From: Thermomicrobium sp. CFH 73360 | GTDB lineage: Bacteria; Chloroflexota; Chloroflexia; Thermomicrobiales; Thermomicrobiaceae | Assembly: GCF_023806465.1 (NCBI RefSeq) | Contig: NZ_JAMSLS010000004.1 | Location: 136,498-200,497 of the forward strand | Length of the DNA stretch: 64,000 bases | Direction: 5' to 3' | Part shown: positions 1-11,181 of the stretch, piece by piece | Layout of the letters: each line of letters opens with the position of its first letter | Numbering within the stretch: the first letter of the stretch is position 1 | Program-made: the position numbers and the translations under genes | The notes under the pieces: model-generated | The model's database searches: none | What the model saw: only the letters and a program-made list of their open reading frames with translations | What the model was told of the DNA's origin: nothing

Positions 1-1
1 G

Positions 2-1396
2 CGACTCGCCTTCCAGCCATTCTATGATCGCTTTGTAAGTCCTGTGACCACCATACGCCCGACTTCGGCGGGAAGTCCGATCACGGAATTCTTTGTCCAC
101 TTCGGCTTGCTCTTGATTCTGCCCGCGGTTGCCATTCTGACGCATCGTCGGCGGCTCCAGCTCCAGCATTGGTTCTTGGGCATTGCAGCCATGGGAGCTT
201 CGGCCGCAGGATATGGCATCGGAGCGCTGATAAGAGGCGGGAACTTCTTCTCAACAACTCTACTTGCTCAGGATCGTTGGCTCTTGGTCCTTCTCATCCT
301 CGTTTTTGTGGTCGTCGCCCTCGGCACAGCCGTATTGCAGTTCGATGCCTCAAACAATGAATCACTTGCTTTCGCGCTGATGACTGGAACAGCGGTCGGA
401 CTCTTGGCAGCAACCCACTGGACTGCAGCGCTGATGCTCGCCCCTGCCATACCGGCTGCTGCGTGGGTTCTCCTGCACCAGCGGCGTCCAGAAGTAGCGA
501 TTCCAACTCTTTGGCTTATGGCTCTTGGAGTGATCGCTTTGGCGGAACTCTTCATTGTTGTCGACGACCTCTATGGATCGCCATGGGAACGCATGAACAC
601 AGTATTTAAGTTCTACTTCGAGGCCTGGCCACTGCTCGCATTGAGCGGCTGGGCAGCGTTTCTCTGGGCTCTGGCACGACCGACGAATGCTTTTCAACCA
701 TCAGCTCGGCCCATCATGGTTGGAGCGCTCGTGGTGCTTGCTTCTCTTGCCGCCCTCTACCCGCTTCTCGGAACTCCTGCACGATTAGCATTGCGCCTTC
801 CGTCGACCCCAACTCCTGGCAGCCTCGACGGGTATGCCTGGATGATTGGAGGAACTTATACAAACAGTCGTGGTGAAGTAATCGACACCACCGAGGACTG
901 GCAGGTCGTTCACTGGCTCCGCACGCATGCTCGGGGCAACCAGGTGATCTTGGAGGCGTCGATCGGGCCCTATCGAGGCAACGGGTCGCGGATCTCAAGT
1001 GCAACCGGTCTTCCTACTATTCTGGGCTGGGACCGCCACGAGCGGCAGCAGCGGACTGCGATTGCACCGATTGATCACAGTGTCATCGGGCTCTCTCCGC
1101 TTGGGGATGCCGTCGATCGAAGACTGCGCGAGGTTCGCGAACTCTATACGACCACAGACCTTGAAAGGAAGCAGCAGCTGTTGTACGCGTACGGCGTGCA
1201 CTATGTCATCGTCGGTCAAGTCGAGAAGCGTTGGCGCGTCCAACCAGGATTTGCCGGCGCGACGCAGCCAGATGAGCTATACGCTTCGCCAGAAGGTATC
1301 GCAGCCTTCCAAGCTCTCGAAGGGTCGACTCTCAGGCGTGTGGCTGTTTTCGGCGAGACAGTTATCTACGAGGTGCTCCCATCGGTGAAGGGATGA
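2..1396 (+). CDS. DUF2298 (Chlor_Arch_YYY) membrane protein, 5' truncated by window edge
   Basis: The reading frame is open from the left edge, with residues RLAFQPFYDRF ahead of the first possible start (GTG at 44), so this is the C-terminal 464 residues of a longer protein. It is a multi-span membrane protein with at least six hydrophobic helices, then a soluble C-terminal part. It shares RMNTVFKFYFEAW (about residue 196) and GLPTILGWDRHERQ with the next gene, which has RMNTVFKVYFDAW and GRPTVLGWDGHEYQ, so the two are tandem paralogues. The Chlor_Arch_YYY family is known from Chloroflexota and archaea and has no established function; a GT-C-like membrane glycosyltransferase role is only a possibility. 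The downstream paralogue starts 9 nt after this stop, so they are probably co-transcribed. Confidence 0.85.
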   Translation, partial: RLAFQPFYDRFVSPVTTIRPTSAGSPITEFFVHFGLLLILPAVAILTHRRRLQLQHWFLGIAAMGASAAGYGIGALIRGGNFFSTTLLAQDRWLLVLLILVFVVVALGTAVLQFDASNNESLAFALMTGTAVGLLAATHWTAALMLAPAIPAAAWVLLHQRRPEVAIPTLWLMALGVIALAELFIVVDDLYGSPWERMNTVFKFYFEAWPLLALSGWAAFLWALARPTNAFQPSARPIMVGALVVLASLAALYPLLGTPARLALRLPSTPTPGSLDGYAWMIGGTYTNSRGEVIDTTEDWQVVHWLRTHARGNQVILEASIGPYRGNGSRISSATGLPTILGWDRHERQQRTAIAPIDHSVIGLSPLGDAVDRRLREVRELYTTTDLERKQQLLYAYGVHYVIVGQVEKRWRVQPGFAGATQPDELYASPEGIAAFQALEGSTLRRVAVFGETVIYEVLPSVKG

Positions 1397-1405
1397 AGGG
1401 GGCGG

Positions 1406-3685
1406 ATGAACGAGATCGCCGTGGCAGTGCTCTGGCAGGCTGCTTGGCTGTCATGTGCTCTTGCTGTCTTCCCTGCTATACGGAGTGCTTGCGGTGACGA
1501 GAAGCTTGCCATTGGCATTTCATTGGCAGTCGGCCCAGCGCTGATCGCCCTACCCGTGTGGTGGCTTAGTACCCTCCTCCGTCTTCCCTTCACTCCGACC
1601 ACACTTCTTGTCAGCTTCAGTCTGCTAGCGGTTGGCAGCTGGAGTACCGCACTCCTGACTCGTGATTTGGCTGCACTAGGCCGTGACACTGGGCAGGGGT
1701 GGCCGTTCCTCCTTCTGCATACCGGAGCCTTTGCAGGGTATGCCGTGTTCCGCAGCTTTAATCCAGCTATTCGCTACACCGAAAAACCGATGGAACTCGC
1801 TATTCTGTCAAGCACAATCGTTGCCTCACACCTTCCCTCTCCGGATCCCTGGTTTGCGAGCAAACCGGTCAATTACTACATCTTTGGTTATGTCGAAATG
1901 GCAGGGCTGGCGAAGATCCTGGGCACCGCGCCGGAAGTGGCGTTTAATCTGGCGCTTGCCTCCTTGTTCGCGAGCGCGATCGTGAGTATTGGCGCGGCAG
2001 CTGGTCATCTCGCAGCTTCCACATCGGATGGCTCTTTCCGCTGGTCGGCAGCGATCCTTGCAGTCTTTCTCCTTGTTGGCGTCGGTAATTGGCAGACGGC
2101 CTGGGCCCTGCTTCGCAATCCTCACGACGCTCTTACTACCTCGTGGTGGACCGGTCCGGGCTGGAACGCCTCTCGCGTAATCATCGATACAGGCTTTCCC
2201 TGGTCGGGGCCTCCGCGCTCGACAATCAACGAGTTCCCAGCCTTTTCATTTGTGTTGGGCGATCTTCATCCCCATCTGCTTGCATTGCCGATGCTTGGCG
2301 CCTTCCTCGGCTGCCTCTCCGCTGTGACAACCGGTACGCGATCCGTACCAGCAGTAGTTCTGGCCGGTGTATTGCTGGGCTGTCTCTGGATCACGAATAC
2401 CTGGGCGCTCCCTTTGGCGGCACTGACGGCGGTTTTCGTCGCAGCGATCCGCTGGTGGCCAATGGTTTCCCGCACAGCACTCCATATCGGTCTGCTCGGT
2501 TGCGTCGCTGTGATCGTTGCGCTCCCGTTCCAGGTTGCGTACATCCCCTCCTATGGCCTCCTGCCTGAAGAAGTGCCGCCAGCCCTCAGGCAGATACCAC
2601 CTTTACGCTGGCTCGTGCGGACCGTCGGTGTCGTCGTGTGGGAGAGGAGCTCCTTTGGCGAGCTGCTTCGTGCGCACGGCACGTTGCTGCTGCCAGGAGC
2701 ACTGGCAGTCGGTGTGCTGCTGTTGGAGCTACCAGCGACACACCGTCCGCGTGCTGGGATGACCGTTGCCATCGTCGGTTTTGTCGCAATCTTGGCGCTG
2801 GCGAGCAAGACTCCTGCCCTTATTCTCATCGGAGTTCCGCTCGTCGGGGCCTGGTGGTTACTTTGGCAGCGTGAGAGGTCCTTGGAGAACTGGTCACGAG
2901 CTCTGCCTTTTCTGGTTGCAGCGTGGAGTGGCATTCTCGCGGTTGAATTTTTCTATCTTCGCGATGTTTTCGGCGATCGCATGAACACCGTGTTCAAAGT
3001 CTACTTTGATGCGTGGGCACTCCAGGCCGCAGCACTGCCTGCTCTTTTCTTGCACATCCTGCGCTCCCGGGGATTTCTCAGACCGGTGTCGCTTGGCCTC
3101 GTCGTCCTTGCACTCATGGCTGGTGCGCTGTATCCTCCGCTCTCGACCTGGAAATGGACAGATGGTTTTGCTCAACAGCAGGGGCTTGATGGGCTCGAGT
3201 ATCTTCGTCAGGCGCATCCTGACGAAGCTGCAGGAATTCAATGGATTCGTCGGAACACCGCACCAGACGCTGTCGTGCTCGAGGCTCCTGGCTGCTCCTA
3301 CGGGATGATGATGGAGATCCCCCATAGTCGTGTGTCAATGGCAACTGGTCGACCAACGGTTCTCGGATGGGACGGGCACGAGTACCAGTGGAGACGAGGC
3401 AGCTTGGAGCAACTTGCATCGCTTGAGGAGCGGAAGGCAGCGCTTCGGGAAATTTTCGAATCCCCCTCGGTCGAACGAGTTCAGGAGCTACTTCATCACT
3501 ACGATGTCACGCACGTGTACATCGGGACGCTCGAACGGTCCGGCTTGGGAGCACATTGTGCGCTGTTGGGAGCACCACAAGCTGACCGACTTTCGGAAAC
3601 TCTCAAACAGCTCGGTTGGCAACCCGCCTTTGTGCAGGGTGACGTTGTGATTTACGCCCGGCCTTCGTTTTCGCTACCTCATTGA
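1406..3685 (+). CDS. DUF2298 (Chlor_Arch_YYY) membrane protein, full length
   Basis: This is a 759-residue polytopic membrane protein. The ATG follows a purine-rich Shine-Dalgarno run (AAGGGGGCGG). The N-terminal half carries the family hallmark KPVNYYIFGY near residues 154-162, downstream of TEKPMELAIL, and DPWF. About 12 hydrophobic helices follow, then RMNTVFKVYFDAW near 525 and a soluble C-terminal region with ATGRPTVLGWDGHE. It is the complete paralogue of the preceding truncated gene. The family is assigned on these motifs. The biochemical function is unknown; its large number of helices and conserved acidic and His residues in loops would fit a polyprenyl-linked sugar transferase, which is inference only. 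It ends inside the -35 hexamer of the infC promoter. Confidence 0.85.
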   Translation: MNEIAVAVLWQAAWLSCALAVFPAIRSACGDEKLAIGISLAVGPALIALPVWWLSTLLRLPFTPTTLLVSFSLLAVGSWSTALLTRDLAALGRDTGQGWPFLLLHTGAFAGYAVFRSFNPAIRYTEKPMELAILSSTIVASHLPSPDPWFASKPVNYYIFGYVEMAGLAKILGTAPEVAFNLALASLFASAIVSIGAAAGHLAASTSDGSFRWSAAILAVFLLVGVGNWQTAWALLRNPHDALTTSWWTGPGWNASRVIIDTGFPWSGPPRSTINEFPAFSFVLGDLHPHLLALPMLGAFLGCLSAVTTGTRSVPAVVLAGVLLGCLWITNTWALPLAALTAVFVAAIRWWPMVSRTALHIGLLGCVAVIVALPFQVAYIPSYGLLPEEVPPALRQIPPLRWLVRTVGVVVWERSSFGELLRAHGTLLLPGALAVGVLLLELPATHRPRAGMTVAIVGFVAILALASKTPALILIGVPLVGAWWLLWQRERSLENWSRALPFLVAAWSGILAVEFFYLRDVFGDRMNTVFKVYFDAWALQAAALPALFLHILRSRGFLRPVSLGLVVLALMAGALYPPLSTWKWTDGFAQQQGLDGLEYLRQAHPDEAAGIQWIRRNTAPDAVVLEAPGCSYGMMMEIPHSRVSMATGRPTVLGWDGHEYQWRRGSLEQLASLEERKAALREIFESPSVERVQELLHHYDVTHVYIGTLERSGLGAHCALLGAPQADRLSETLKQLGWQPAFVQGDVVIYARPSFSLPH

Positions 3686-3710
3686 CCGAATCGGTGAGGC
3701 GTGTTACCAT
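3682..3710 (+). promoter_or_regulatory. Promoter of the infC-rpmI-rplT operon
   Basis: A near-consensus sigma-70 type promoter is visible: TTGACC at 3682-3687, a 17-nt spacer, and TACCAT at 3705-3710. Transcription should start near 3717. The -35 overlaps the stop codon of the upstream DUF2298 gene. The -10 overlaps a GTG at 3701 that would otherwise look like the infC start, which rules that start out. Confidence 0.75.
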
Positions 3711-3718
3711 CGGGTATG

Positions 3719-3775
3719 CCACGCAGCGCGTGGTTCTGCGGAGAACGGCCGAACCTCTGGGTGAGGAGGGGCACG
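3719..3775 (+). promoter_or_regulatory. infC leader with hairpins and Shine-Dalgarno
   Basis: The roughly 60-nt leader starts with a perfect 6-bp hairpin, CCACGC-AGC-GCGTGG at 3719-3733. A short pairing CCTC (3754-3757) with GAGG (3763-3766) would cover part of the strong Shine-Dalgarno AGGAGG (3764-3769). The Shine-Dalgarno lies 6 nt before ATC 3776. In other bacteria infC-rpmI-rplT leaders are controlled by L20 or by IF3 itself; whether this short leader does so is inference. Confidence 0.45.
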
Positions 3776-4339
3776 ATCAGTACGACACGACCTCTACGAG
3801 TGAACGAGCGGATCCGCGTTCCGGAAGTCCGCTTGATCGACGAAACCGGACAGCATCTCGGAATTTTCCGCACAGAAGAAGCACTCCGGCTCGCGCGGGA
3901 ACGAGGGTTGGATCTGGTCGAGGTTCAACCGAACGCGACTCCGCCGGTGTGCCGCATAATGGATTACGGCAAGTACCGGTATGAGGAGAGTCGCCGCGAG
4001 CGGGAGTCGCGGAAGCGGCAGAAGACGATTGAGGTCAAGGAGATCCGGCTACGGCCCCGCATCGACATGCACGATCTGGAGACGAAAGTCCGCCAAATTC
4101 AGCAATTCCTGGCGGACGGCGCAAAAGTCAAAGTGACCGTACTGTTCCGTGGTCGGGAAATCGTCTACCAGGAACTCGGCGAACGGGTACTCCAGAAAGT
4201 GCTCGAGCTCCTGGGCGCAAGAGCAATGGTCGAACAGTCCCCACACCTTGAGGGAAGGACCCTGGTTATGTTCCTGGCCCCGGGTCGTGGTGAGACGGCG
4301 CGGACAGGAAGTGCTGACGAACGAGAGCAGGAGAGCTGA
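3776..4339 (+). CDS. infC: Translation initiation factor IF-3, probable AUC start
   Basis: IF-3 binds the 30S subunit, prevents premature 50S joining and proofreads the initiation codon. The protein (187 residues from ATC) has the N-domain signature RVNERIRVPEVRLID, the family motif PPVCRIMDYGKYRYE near residues 56-68, a basic linker and the C-terminal domain. No ATG is available at the homologous start. ATC 3776 has a perfect AGGAGG at 6-nt spacing and gives the usual IF-3 N-terminal length; GTG 3800 would leave the Shine-Dalgarno far away. IF-3 genes often use rare start codons (AUU in E. coli, AUC reported in Myxococcus), which allows autoregulation. The gene leads an operon with rpmI (2-nt gap) and rplT. 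Confidence 0.93.
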   Translation: MSTTRPLRVNERIRVPEVRLIDETGQHLGIFRTEEALRLARERGLDLVEVQPNATPPVCRIMDYGKYRYEESRRERESRKRQKTIEVKEIRLRPRIDMHDLETKVRQIQQFLADGAKVKVTVLFRGREIVYQELGERVLQKVLELLGARAMVEQSPHLEGRTLVMFLAPGRGETARTGSADEREQES

Positions 4340-4341
4340 CC

Positions 4342-4542
4342 ATGCCAAAGATGAAAACCAAAAAGGCTGCAGCGAAACGCTTTAAAATTACTGGTTCCGG
4401 CAAGGTCCTCCGGCTACGTAGCGCTCGGAATCATAATCGGCTTAAGAAGGCTCCGCGCGTGCGGCGCTCCTTCGACAAGATGGTTCCGGTGCATGCCTCG
4501 GATGTGCACCGGGTAAAACCGCTCCTGCCGTACGCATGGTAA
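4342..4542 (+). CDS. rpmI: 50S ribosomal protein L35
   Basis: This 66-residue basic protein has the normal L35 length and the typical start MPKMKTKKAAAKRFK, followed by GSGKV and the conserved RNHNRLKK block. L35 is a late-assembling component of the large subunit. It begins 2 nt after the infC stop and precedes rplT, the classic IF3-L35-L20 order, so the three are almost certainly co-transcribed. Confidence 0.97.
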   Translation: MPKMKTKKAAAKRFKITGSGKVLRLRSARNHNRLKKAPRVRRSFDKMVPVHASDVHRVKPLLPYAW

Positions 4543-4570
4543 CGATGGCTGAGTCCTGAGAGGGAGAGCG

Positions 4571-4924
4571 ATGGTTCGCGTCAAACGCGGAGTGACCAAA
4601 CACCGACGACACAAGAAGATTTTAGAGCCGGCGAAAGGATATCAGCTCGGGCGAAGCAAGCTGTACCGACACGCGAACGAAGCGGTCCTGAAAGCGCTAC
4701 GATACCAATATCGCGACCGCCGTGCCCGCAAGCGGGATTTTCGCCGCCTTTGGATCGTCCGTATCAATGCCGCTGCTCGTCAGCATGGGCTTCCTTACAG
4801 GGACTTCATGCATGGCCTGAAGCAGGCTGGGGTCGAGATCGATCGCAAGATGCTGGCTGATCTTGCTGTCCACGATCCCGGCGCATTCAGCCGCTTGGTT
4901 GAGGTGGCACGTCAAGCCCTGTGA
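4571..4924 (+). CDS. rplT: 50S ribosomal protein L20
   Basis: This 117-residue protein has the standard L20 length and signature: [18 protein letters not shown], then [23 protein letters not shown] and [23 protein letters not shown]20 binds 23S rRNA early in assembly and in many bacteria represses its own operon by binding the leader mRNA. The ATG is preceded by GAGAGGGAGAGCG. Its stop overlaps the GTG start of the methyltransferase gene by 4 nt, indicating translational coupling. Confidence 0.97.
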   Translation: MVRVKRGVTKHRRHKKILEPAKGYQLGRSKLYRHANEAVLKALRYQYRDRRARKRDFRRLWIVRINAAARQHGLPYRDFMHGLKQAGVEIDRKMLADLAVHDPGAFSRLVEVARQAL

Positions 4925-5736
4925 CGCGATTGGTAACAAGTCGTCGACATCCGCTCGTGGCTTATGCCCGTTCTCTCCGCGAGCGTCGCGTGCGAGAGAG
5001 AGAACGGGCTTTTCTTGTAGAAGGGCCGCGCTCAATTGCCGATGCGATCGCGGCTGGTTTTTGGCCAAAGCTCCTCTACTTTTCTCCACACCGTGCTGAT
5101 GCCGAGGAGCAGCAGATTGTTGAGGAGGCCAGGAAGCACGGGATTTCGATCGTAGCGGTGAGTGACGAGATTCTGCACTATGTCGCGGATACCGTTACGC
5201 CGCAGGCGGTGATTGCAGTTTTTCCATTCCCCTCCCTAGAGATCTGTGTCCCAGAGCGCGAAGCGTTACTTCTCCTTGTCGTCGATCGACTGCAAGATCC
5301 AGGAAACCTGGGTACTCTCTTGCGCTCCGCGCTCGGCGCCGGTGCACATGCCGCTTTCCTGACGCCGGGAACGGTGGATCCATTCAATGCCAAGGTGGTC
5401 CGGGCAGCCGCAGGGTCACACTTTCGTCTGCCAATTCAGGAATTCGCCGGTGATAAGGAGGTTTGGATTCATCGCGTGGAGCAGCTTGTCATTGGTGACC
5501 CGCGCGCTGGCCTGGCCTACGATGAAGTCGATTGGACCCGTGCCTCTGCTCTCGTTGTTGGCAGCGAAGCACACGGAGTAAGCCCACAGCTGAGACAGCT
5601 CGCCACACACCACGTCGCCATTCCGTTGCGCGGTGGCTTAGAGTCTCTGAATGCAGCAGTTGCTGGATCGGTTATCCTCTTCGAGGCTGCTCGACAGCGG
5701 CGAATGACAACGCGCAAAGCCACTACCCGTGAGTAG
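4921..5736 (+). CDS. TrmH/SpoU-family RNA 2'-O-ribose methyltransferase
   Basis: This 271-residue enzyme uses S-adenosylmethionine to methylate a 2'-OH in rRNA or tRNA. An N-terminal substrate-binding region ([10 protein letters not shown] ... [13 protein letters not shown]) precedes the SPOUT knot. The three motifs are visible: [16 protein letters not shown] near 125, [11 protein letters not shown] near 212 and [14 protein letters not shown] near 236-249, all with the expected catalytic and SAM-binding residues. The start GTG overlaps the rplT stop (GTGA). Coupling of a SpoU methyltransferase to rplT is common in Gram-positive and Chloroflexota genomes and suggests 23S rRNA as substrate, though the exact nucleotide cannot be read from sequence. 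Confidence 0.92.
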   Translation: MTRLVTSRRHPLVAYARSLRERRVRERERAFLVEGPRSIADAIAAGFWPKLLYFSPHRADAEEQQIVEEARKHGISIVAVSDEILHYVADTVTPQAVIAVFPFPSLEICVPEREALLLLVVDRLQDPGNLGTLLRSALGAGAHAAFLTPGTVDPFNAKVVRAAAGSHFRLPIQEFAGDKEVWIHRVEQLVIGDPRAGLAYDEVDWTRASALVVGSEAHGVSPQLRQLATHHVAIPLRGGLESLNAAVAGSVILFEAARQRRMTTRKATTRE

Positions 5737-5746
5737 CCGCAACCTC

Positions 5747-5774
5747 TTGCAAAATTCGCGATTCATGCTATAGT
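5747..5774 (+). promoter_or_regulatory. Promoter of the HU gene
   Basis: TTGCAA at 5747-5752 and TATAGT at 5769-5774 are separated by 16 nt. The predicted start of transcription falls near 5781, exactly at the left arm of an inverted repeat. The position 11 nt after the methyltransferase stop gives the HU gene its own promoter. Confidence 0.65.
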
Positions 5775-5780
5775 GACGGT

Positions 5781-5797
5781 GATCTCGAGAAGAGATC
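5781..5797. promoter_or_regulatory. Inverted repeat at the HU transcription start
   Basis: GATCTC-GAGAA-GAGATC is a perfect 6-bp inverted repeat with a 5-nt centre, placed at the predicted +1. It could be an operator or a 5' mRNA hairpin that protects the HU message. The sequence does not distinguish these. Confidence 0.4.
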
Positions 5798-5833
5798 TAG
5801 GGATTGGGAAGGCCGACAAAGGGGGTTCGAGCC

Positions 5834-6112
5834 ATGCGTAAGAGCGATCTCATTCGAGCTGTTGCAGAGCGAACCAACGCTCGACAGAGCCAGGTTGCTC
5901 CAATCGTGAACGCTGTCTTCCAGACGATCCAAGACACACTTGCAAAGGGGGAAGAGGTAAGCATTGCCGGCTTTGGAACTTTCCGCGTCAGTGAGCGCGC
6001 ACGCCGGCGGGGTCGCAACCCGCGGACAAGCGAGCCGATCGAGATTCCGGCCAGGCGAAGCCCAAGCTTTCGTCCAGGAACACAGCTTAAGCGTGCAGTC
6101 GCTGGACGCTAA
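5834..6112 (+). CDS. hup: HU family DNA-binding protein
   Basis: This 92-residue histone-like protein has the HU fold signature: MRKSDLIRAVAERT, the dimer core, GFGTFRVSERARRRGRNPRTSEPIEIPARRSPSFRPGTQLK. HU bends and compacts DNA as a dimer. ATG 5834 is preferred over TTG 5804 because AAAGGGGG sits 8 nt upstream and the product then has the normal HU length. The gene is monocistronic, with its own promoter and a strong terminator before the convergent gyrB. The arm is unusually arginine-rich (RARRRGRNPR). Confidence 0.95.
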   Translation: MRKSDLIRAVAERTNARQSQVAPIVNAVFQTIQDTLAKGEEVSIAGFGTFRVSERARRRGRNPRTSEPIEIPARRSPSFRPGTQLKRAVAGR

Positions 6113-6135
6113 CCGTTCTTGGAATCCATTGGTCA

Positions 6136-6163
6136 GCCGAGGCGGGTTGTCCGCCTCGGCATT

Positions 6164-6166
<3 letters not shown>
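6136..6166 (+). terminator. Rho-independent terminator after HU, touching the gyrB stop
   Basis: A perfect 10-bp stem, GCCGAGGCGG (6136-6145) and CCGCCTCGGC (6151-6160), with loop GTTGT, is followed by ATTTTA. It terminates HU transcription. The T tract also contains the complement of the gyrB TAA stop (6164-6166), so the convergent genes share this short junction. Confidence 0.85.
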
Positions 6167-9060
<2,894 letters not shown>

Positions 9061-9072
9061 AGTGCCTCCAGC

Positions 9073-9450
9073 TCAGTATCGACCAAGTTCTTGCAATCGT
9101 TGATCGTCGATCCCAAAGTGGTGAGCGAGTTCATGCAGCACAGTCTCACGAACAAGTTGCACGAGTTCAGTTCGATCACGCGCAGCACGGCATACTGGTC
9201 CTTGAAAGAGCGTAATGATGTCCGGAGCCACCATGCCGTAGCCACTCGTCCGAGCGGGTAATGGAACGCCTTCATAGAGCCCGAATAAAGTTCCGCCGCG
9301 AACACCGGCCACCCGTCGGTGTCGCACTCGTGGTTCACGTTCAATAACAATTGCGACGTTGTCGAGCGCTTCCCGGATCGGTTCAGGCAACAAGTCGAGA
9401 ACTTCCCGCACGAGCTCCTCAAATGCTCGACGGCTCAAGAAGACCGGCAT
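9073..9450 (-). CDS. Small zincin-like metallopeptidase family protein
   Basis: This 125-residue soluble protein carries HExxHxxGxxD at residues 106-116 (HELAHHFGIDD), the minimal metzincin-like zinc site. The preceding YGMVAPDIITLFQGP and VRETVLHE match the conserved Actinobacteria/Chloroflexota family of possible metallopeptidases (DUF1025-type, MMP1). The protein substrate is unknown. The ATG follows AGGGGG. It sits in the division-gene run directly downstream of the PBP, which is its only functional hint. Confidence 0.85.
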   Translation of the reverse strand: MPVFLSRRAFEELVREVLDLLPEPIREALDNVAIVIEREPRVRHRRVAGVRGGTLFGLYEGVPLPARTSGYGMVAPDIITLFQGPVCRAARDRTELVQLVRETVLHELAHHFGIDDQRLQELGRY

Positions 9451-9507
9451 CGTGCCCCCTGTCGCCCAACCCGAACAAGTATACCTGATTGTCCGGCGTC
9501 TGTAGGT

Positions 9508-11181
9508 TCACGAGCCTTGCACAGCTGCCTCGAGTAGCGCTCTCCCAATGGGGAGGGCAACTTGCACGCCGGAGCCACCGTGTTCGACCACAACTGCCAC
9601 TACGACTCGTTTACCTGCTCGTTCCGCGAAGCCAATGAACCAGGCATGCGGAGCACGATCACCAACTTCCGCCGTGCCTGTTTTACCCCCCACCGTTACC
9701 CCATCGATGCGAGCCGGCCGTGCATACCCATACTCCACCGACCACACCATCAAGTCCCGGAGCGCTGCTGCCGTCTCGCGAGTGAAGGCGCGACGCCATT
9801 CCTTTGTTTGCCGACTCCAGATGAGGCCACCATTTGGACTACGTACTTCACGAACCAGGTATGGCTCTGGCATGGAACCATCGCGCACAACGGCAGCGGC
9901 TAGCAGAGCCATTTGGAGCGGCGTAACGAGGAGCTGCCCTTGCCCAAACGCTGTTTCTGCGATGCCGGCGCGACTTGTGAGAAAATCAGGAGTTTGAGCA
10001 ATCTGGCTTGGTGCGACCCGCAGATCGAAAGGGATACTCTCTTCAAAACCAACCGCCCGCGCCATCTCCTCGAGTCGTTGAGCACCTAGCTCCAGACCAA
10101 CTTGCGCAAAGACAACGTTCAACGAGTACCCGTACGCCTCTTGGAGTGTAAAGCTCACGCGCGTGGGATCCGGCCGGTTCTGCTCAATGATGACCCGTGA
10201 GTCAACGACCAGCGCGCCATCGTCCCGGTAGACGGAAGTCAGTGTGGCAAGACCAGACTGTAAGGCAGCCGCAGCGGTCACTGTCTTGAAAATCGAACCG
10301 GGCACGTAGAGCCCTTGAATTGGCCGCAGCAGTAATGGTCCACGACCATCACGTTCCAGCATCGCGAGATAGGCACGAGCGCGTTCGACATCCTCTGCAG
10401 GTGCCCCCAAAGGCACACTCAACTGATTCGGATCAAAAGTCGGGCTGGACACAAATGCGAGGACAGCACCACTATCAGCGTCGAGGAGCACCGCGGCTCC
10501 TGCACGTTCACCAAGCATGGTTTGGCCAAGTTCCTGCAATTGGGGATCGACCGAAAGGACTACATCATTGCCTCGGCGAGCACGGTGCAAGACGCCATCG
10601 AGCCAGGAATTCCATCCGCTCGTGCTGCTGCCTGAGAGCTCGTGGTCAAATACACGCTCGATTCCTGCAGCGCCATATAACCCTGGCGAGTAGTATCCAG
10701 CCAAATAGGCTATGGGACCTTCATAGACTCGGTGACGAATGCCATACCTGTCCGTATCGTCGCGCGCAATGACTGTTCCATCCGAGAGAAGGATACGTCC
10801 CCGCTCGACCTGGCGCTCGGCCACATAGCGGCGCACATCGACGACGCCGACTGCGGGATCCGACGCTCTTGCAAAAATCCGGTCACGGTCGAGCAGTTGG
10901 GCACGCAGCACTTGAATTGTCACGAGCGCAAACCCAACTGCAAAAACCAGAGCGAGATGAACAAGGGGACGAGCACTTCGGACGAGCTCTGCTGCTCCGC
11001 TTGGCCACAATGCGATGCCCCAGAGTCCACCAATGACGACGAGCAAGCCAAGCCAACGCGGATCGGCTCGGTCATCGGTAATCAGCACACCGTAGGCGAT
11101 GAGAAAGATGGATGCAATGATCGCGGCAGCTTGCAATACTCCGCGCACCTTCGAGTTAGCCTCTCGAGAACTCGCTCGCAC
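9508..11181 (-). CDS. Penicillin-binding protein, transpeptidase (class B type)
   Basis: This 557-residue protein is a membrane-anchored DD-transpeptidase that cross-links peptidoglycan. Three N-terminal hydrophobic stretches precede the periplasmic part. The catalytic motifs are all present: SIFK near 298 (in YVPGSIFKTVTAAAAL), SLN near 354 and KTGTAE near 497. The N-terminal portion (YVAERQVERGRILLSDGTVIAR) is the typical class B dimerisation domain start; no glycosyltransferase domain is seen. It overlaps the end of the FtsW/RodA gene. Its start is uncertain: GTG 11181, or GTG 11148 just after the ftsW stop, which still keeps the first helix. With FtsW/RodA it forms a SEDS-bPBP synthase pair. 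Confidence 0.92.
   Translation of the reverse strand: MRASSREANSKVRGVLQAAAIIASIFLIAYGVLITDDRADPRWLGLLVVIGGLWGIALWPSGAAELVRSARPLVHLALVFAVGFALVTIQVLRAQLLDRDRIFARASDPAVGVVDVRRYVAERQVERGRILLSDGTVIARDDTDRYGIRHRVYEGPIAYLAGYYSPGLYGAAGIERVFDHELSGSSTSGWNSWLDGVLHRARRGNDVVLSVDPQLQELGQTMLGERAGAAVLLDADSGAVLAFVSSPTFDPNQLSVPLGAPAEDVERARAYLAMLERDGRGPLLLRPIQGLYVPGSIFKTVTAAAALQSGLATLTSVYRDDGALVVDSRVIIEQNRPDPTRVSFTLQEAYGYSLNVVFAQVGLELGAQRLEEMARAVGFEESIPFDLRVAPSQIAQTPDFLTSRAGIAETAFGQGQLLVTPLQMALLAAAVVRDGSMPEPYLVREVRSPNGGLIWSRQTKEWRRAFTRETAAALRDLMVWSVEYGYARPARIDGVTVGGKTGTAEVGDRAPHAWFIGFAERAGKRVVVAVVVEHGGSGVQVALPIGRALLEAAVQGS

Noticed and set aside
3701..3775. Longer infC from GTG 3701
   Set aside because: The codon overlaps the predicted -10 hexamer and the extra residues have no IF-3 homology.
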